The translations under genes and the position numbers were made by a program. Below, piece after piece: positions 62,680 through 64,000 of a stretch of 64,000 nucleotides of DNA. Positions within the stretch are counted from its first letter, which is position 1. The number at the start of each line of letters is the position of its first letter. This DNA comes from Thermoflexibacter ruber. Its GTDB lineage: Bacteria > Bacteroidota > Bacteroidia > Cytophagales > Thermoflexibacteraceae. The stretch covers positions 66,755 to 130,754 of the forward strand of contig NZ_FONY01000007.1 in the NCBI RefSeq assembly GCF_900113045.1. Reading direction: 5' to 3'. Under the pieces are notes generated by a model. That model made no database searches. It had not been told where the DNA came from and was given only the letters and a program-made list of their open reading frames with translations.

Positions 62680-64000
62680 ATGAAAACAACAATATTAAAA
62701 TACTTTACTGCTATTTTCCTTTGCTTGGCAGTAATGGCTTGTAACAAAGATTTCTTGGAACAGCCTCCATTAGACCAAATTACAGTAGATAACTTTTACC
62801 AAACTCCAGAGCAAATCAATGCTTTTACGGCTTCTTTGTATGGTTTCCCTTGGTTCAATCTCAATGATAAAACTGTCTATGCCATAGGCGACCTCATGGG
62901 AGGCAACTTGCATACTTACGATGGGCAATACGACCCCTTTATGAAGTTTAGTGTACGCCAAGACAACCCAAGACTAAACGAGGCATGGAGTTCTCTTTTC
63001 AAAGTAATAGGAATGTCCAATAGCGTGATTAATATTTTGCCTCAAAAAGCCCCTGCAAGTATAGACCAAAACTTGGTGAAAAGAGCAGTAGGCGAGGGGA
63101 GATTTATGCGTGCTTTGGCTTACTTCTACTTGGTGCGTACTTGGGGGGCAGTGCCTATTATTGCCAACTCTGAGGCACTCGCAACAGGAGATTACCGTAT
63201 TCCACGCCATAATGTCGAGGACATTTATAAGTTTATCATCATGGATTTGGAATATGCAGAGCAAAACTGCCCGCTTAGATACGATGCCACTAATGCTGGC
63301 AGGGTAACAAGCGGGGCGGCAAAGGCTTTATTGGCAAAAGTGTATTTGTATCAAAAAAATTATGCAAAAGCACGCCAAAAGGCAGAGGAAGTTATCAACT
63401 CTGGCGTATATGATTTATTGCCAGACTACGCAGACATTTTTAGAACCAAAAATAATAACAACAGAGAGTCTATTTTTGCGTGGCAATGGGTTGCCTGCCC
63501 TGACTGCTGGGGACAGCAAAACACCAATCAGGCTTATTTTGCTCCTTTTGGGCAAGGCATCACCGAAACAGGCGATGGCTGGGGGTCGCTTACGCCTTCT
63601 ATTGATTTCATTAGAGCCTACGAACCTAATGATAAACGCAGAAAGCCCTCTATCATGACCCCAGGAGAGTTCTACCCTGAGCTAACCTCTAAAACAAATC
63701 CTAATGGCTATACCTATCCAAAGGACAATTTTATTTCGCCAACTCATGCCAACATTCGTAAATACATAGTTGGCTCGCCTACTTCTCCTGATGGTCCCGT
63801 TTACTTTATGCGTACAGGCATCAATACCAATATTTTACGTTTTGCAGAGGTTTTACTCATTCATGCAGAAGCTATTTTAGCAGGTGGCACAAGTACCACT
63901 GATGCCCAAGCACTTGCCTCATTTAACCGAGTAAGAGCAAGGGCAGGACTACCGCCTAAAGTATTACTTACCTTTGACGATATTTTACACGAAAGACGTA
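62680..64000 (+). CDS. SusD/RagB family lipoprotein, 5' part
   Basis: Starts at the ATG at 62680 with the lipoprotein signal MKTTILKYFTAIFLCLAVMAC (Cys near residue 21) and NKDFLEQPPLDQ, the usual SusD beginning. It is open to the window's last base, so the C-terminus is missing; about 440 residues are present. TPR-like helices follow: GEGRFMRALAYFYLVRTWGAVPI, then RVTSGAAKALLAKVYLYQKNYAKARQKAEEVINSG. The last part, LRFAEVLLIHAEAILAGG and FNRVRARAGLPPK, matches the second conserved SusD block. It binds substrate for the SusC at 58978-62514. Confidence 0.96.
   Translation, partial: MKTTILKYFTAIFLCLAVMACNKDFLEQPPLDQITVDNFYQTPEQINAFTASLYGFPWFNLNDKTVYAIGDLMGGNLHTYDGQYDPFMKFSVRQDNPRLNEAWSSLFKVIGMSNSVINILPQKAPASIDQNLVKRAVGEGRFMRALAYFYLVRTWGAVPIIANSEALATGDYRIPRHNVEDIYKFIIMDLEYAEQNCPLRYDATNAGRVTSGAAKALLAKVYLYQKNYAKARQKAEEVINSGVYDLLPDYADIFRTKNNNNRESIFAWQWVACPDCWGQQNTNQAYFAPFGQGITETGDGWGSLTPSIDFIRAYEPNDKRRKPSIMTPGEFYPELTSKTNPNGYTYPKDNFISPTHANIRKYIVGSPTSPDGPVYFMRTGINTNILRFAEVLLIHAEAILAGGTSTTDAQALASFNRVRARAGLPPKVLLTFDDILHERR

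Overview
The window is a chromosomal segment of a member of the Bacteroidota, most likely a gliding Cytophagales-type bacterium. Support for this: two SusC/SusD outer-membrane uptake loci, a FecI/FecR pair, a C-terminal type IX secretion (T9SS) sorting domain, the gliding-associated ABC permease GldF, DUF4421 and DM13/YHS families, lipoprotein signals with the Bacteroidota look, AT-rich intergenic DNA, and one textbook TTTG-N19-TAnnTTTG promoter upstream of xerD. No rRNA, tRNA, CRISPR array or plasmid/phage replication gene was seen. Species cannot be told from the sequence alone.

Layout. 1-5.6 kb: end of a SusC gene, a SusD lipoprotein, a Tat-exported Gfo/Idh/MocA oxidoreductase and an unknown exported protein, all on + (a nutrient-uptake locus). 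5.6-8.9 kb (-): a hypothetical protein and a two-gene unit of an orphan sensor kinase and a membrane acyltransferase. 9-18.9 kb (+): small membrane protein, ThiF/MoeB-rhodanese fusion, CPA1 Na+/H+ antiporter, zinc-ribbon protein, a YHS/DM13/DoxX cluster (DoxX interrupted by a stop), a PA14 beta-helix lipoprotein, xerD, and an exported hypothetical. 19-24.1 kb (-): dipeptidyl-peptidase IV-type S9 peptidase, a flippase-like membrane protein and an ArnT-like glycosyltransferase. 24.3-31.7 kb: lone HlyD-type fusion protein (+), then gldF, a TPR protein, lepA and mgtA on the minus strand. 31.9-39.3 kb (+): a 1,781-residue T9SS cell-surface beta-helix protein, a 2OG-Fe(II) oxygenase and a DUF4421 protein. 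39.4-41.3 kb (-): membrane-anchored subtilase and a small protein. 41.6-44.7 kb (+): second Tat Gfo/Idh/MocA protein, DUF2214 protein, FAD oxidoreductase. 44.7-47.8 kb: two small minus-strand genes and mrdA (PBP2). 47.8-52.2 kb: a degenerate accessory island. 52.2-56.9 kb: tricorn-type S41 protease and a TPR membrane protein. 57.1 kb to the end (+): ECF sigma factor, FecR anti-sigma, SusC with an STN signalling domain, and a SusD cut by the window edge, a complete transducer-type uptake locus.

The most unusual DNA lies outside ordinary genes. (1) A perfect 42-bp direct repeat brackets a 4.3-kb island holding a dead IS4-type element with recognisable terminal inverted repeats, a metallopeptidase gene broken three ways, a small HTH regulator, a beta-barrel protein and a lipoprotein preceded by an 8-bp tandem repeat (about six units) that could act as a length-variable switch. 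(2) A family of intergenic elements is built from 13-nt palindromes (5-bp arms, 3-nt loop) placed symmetrically around a 10-nt core; one copy at 12.3-12.6 kb is enclosed in perfect 14-bp terminal inverted repeats and flanked by near-identical 11-bp direct repeats, like a MITE, and relatives lie near 17.0 and 43.0 kb. (3) Several normally paired genes appear alone (gldF without gldG, HlyD without its ABC exporter, histidine kinase without regulator, mrdA without rodA/mreCD).
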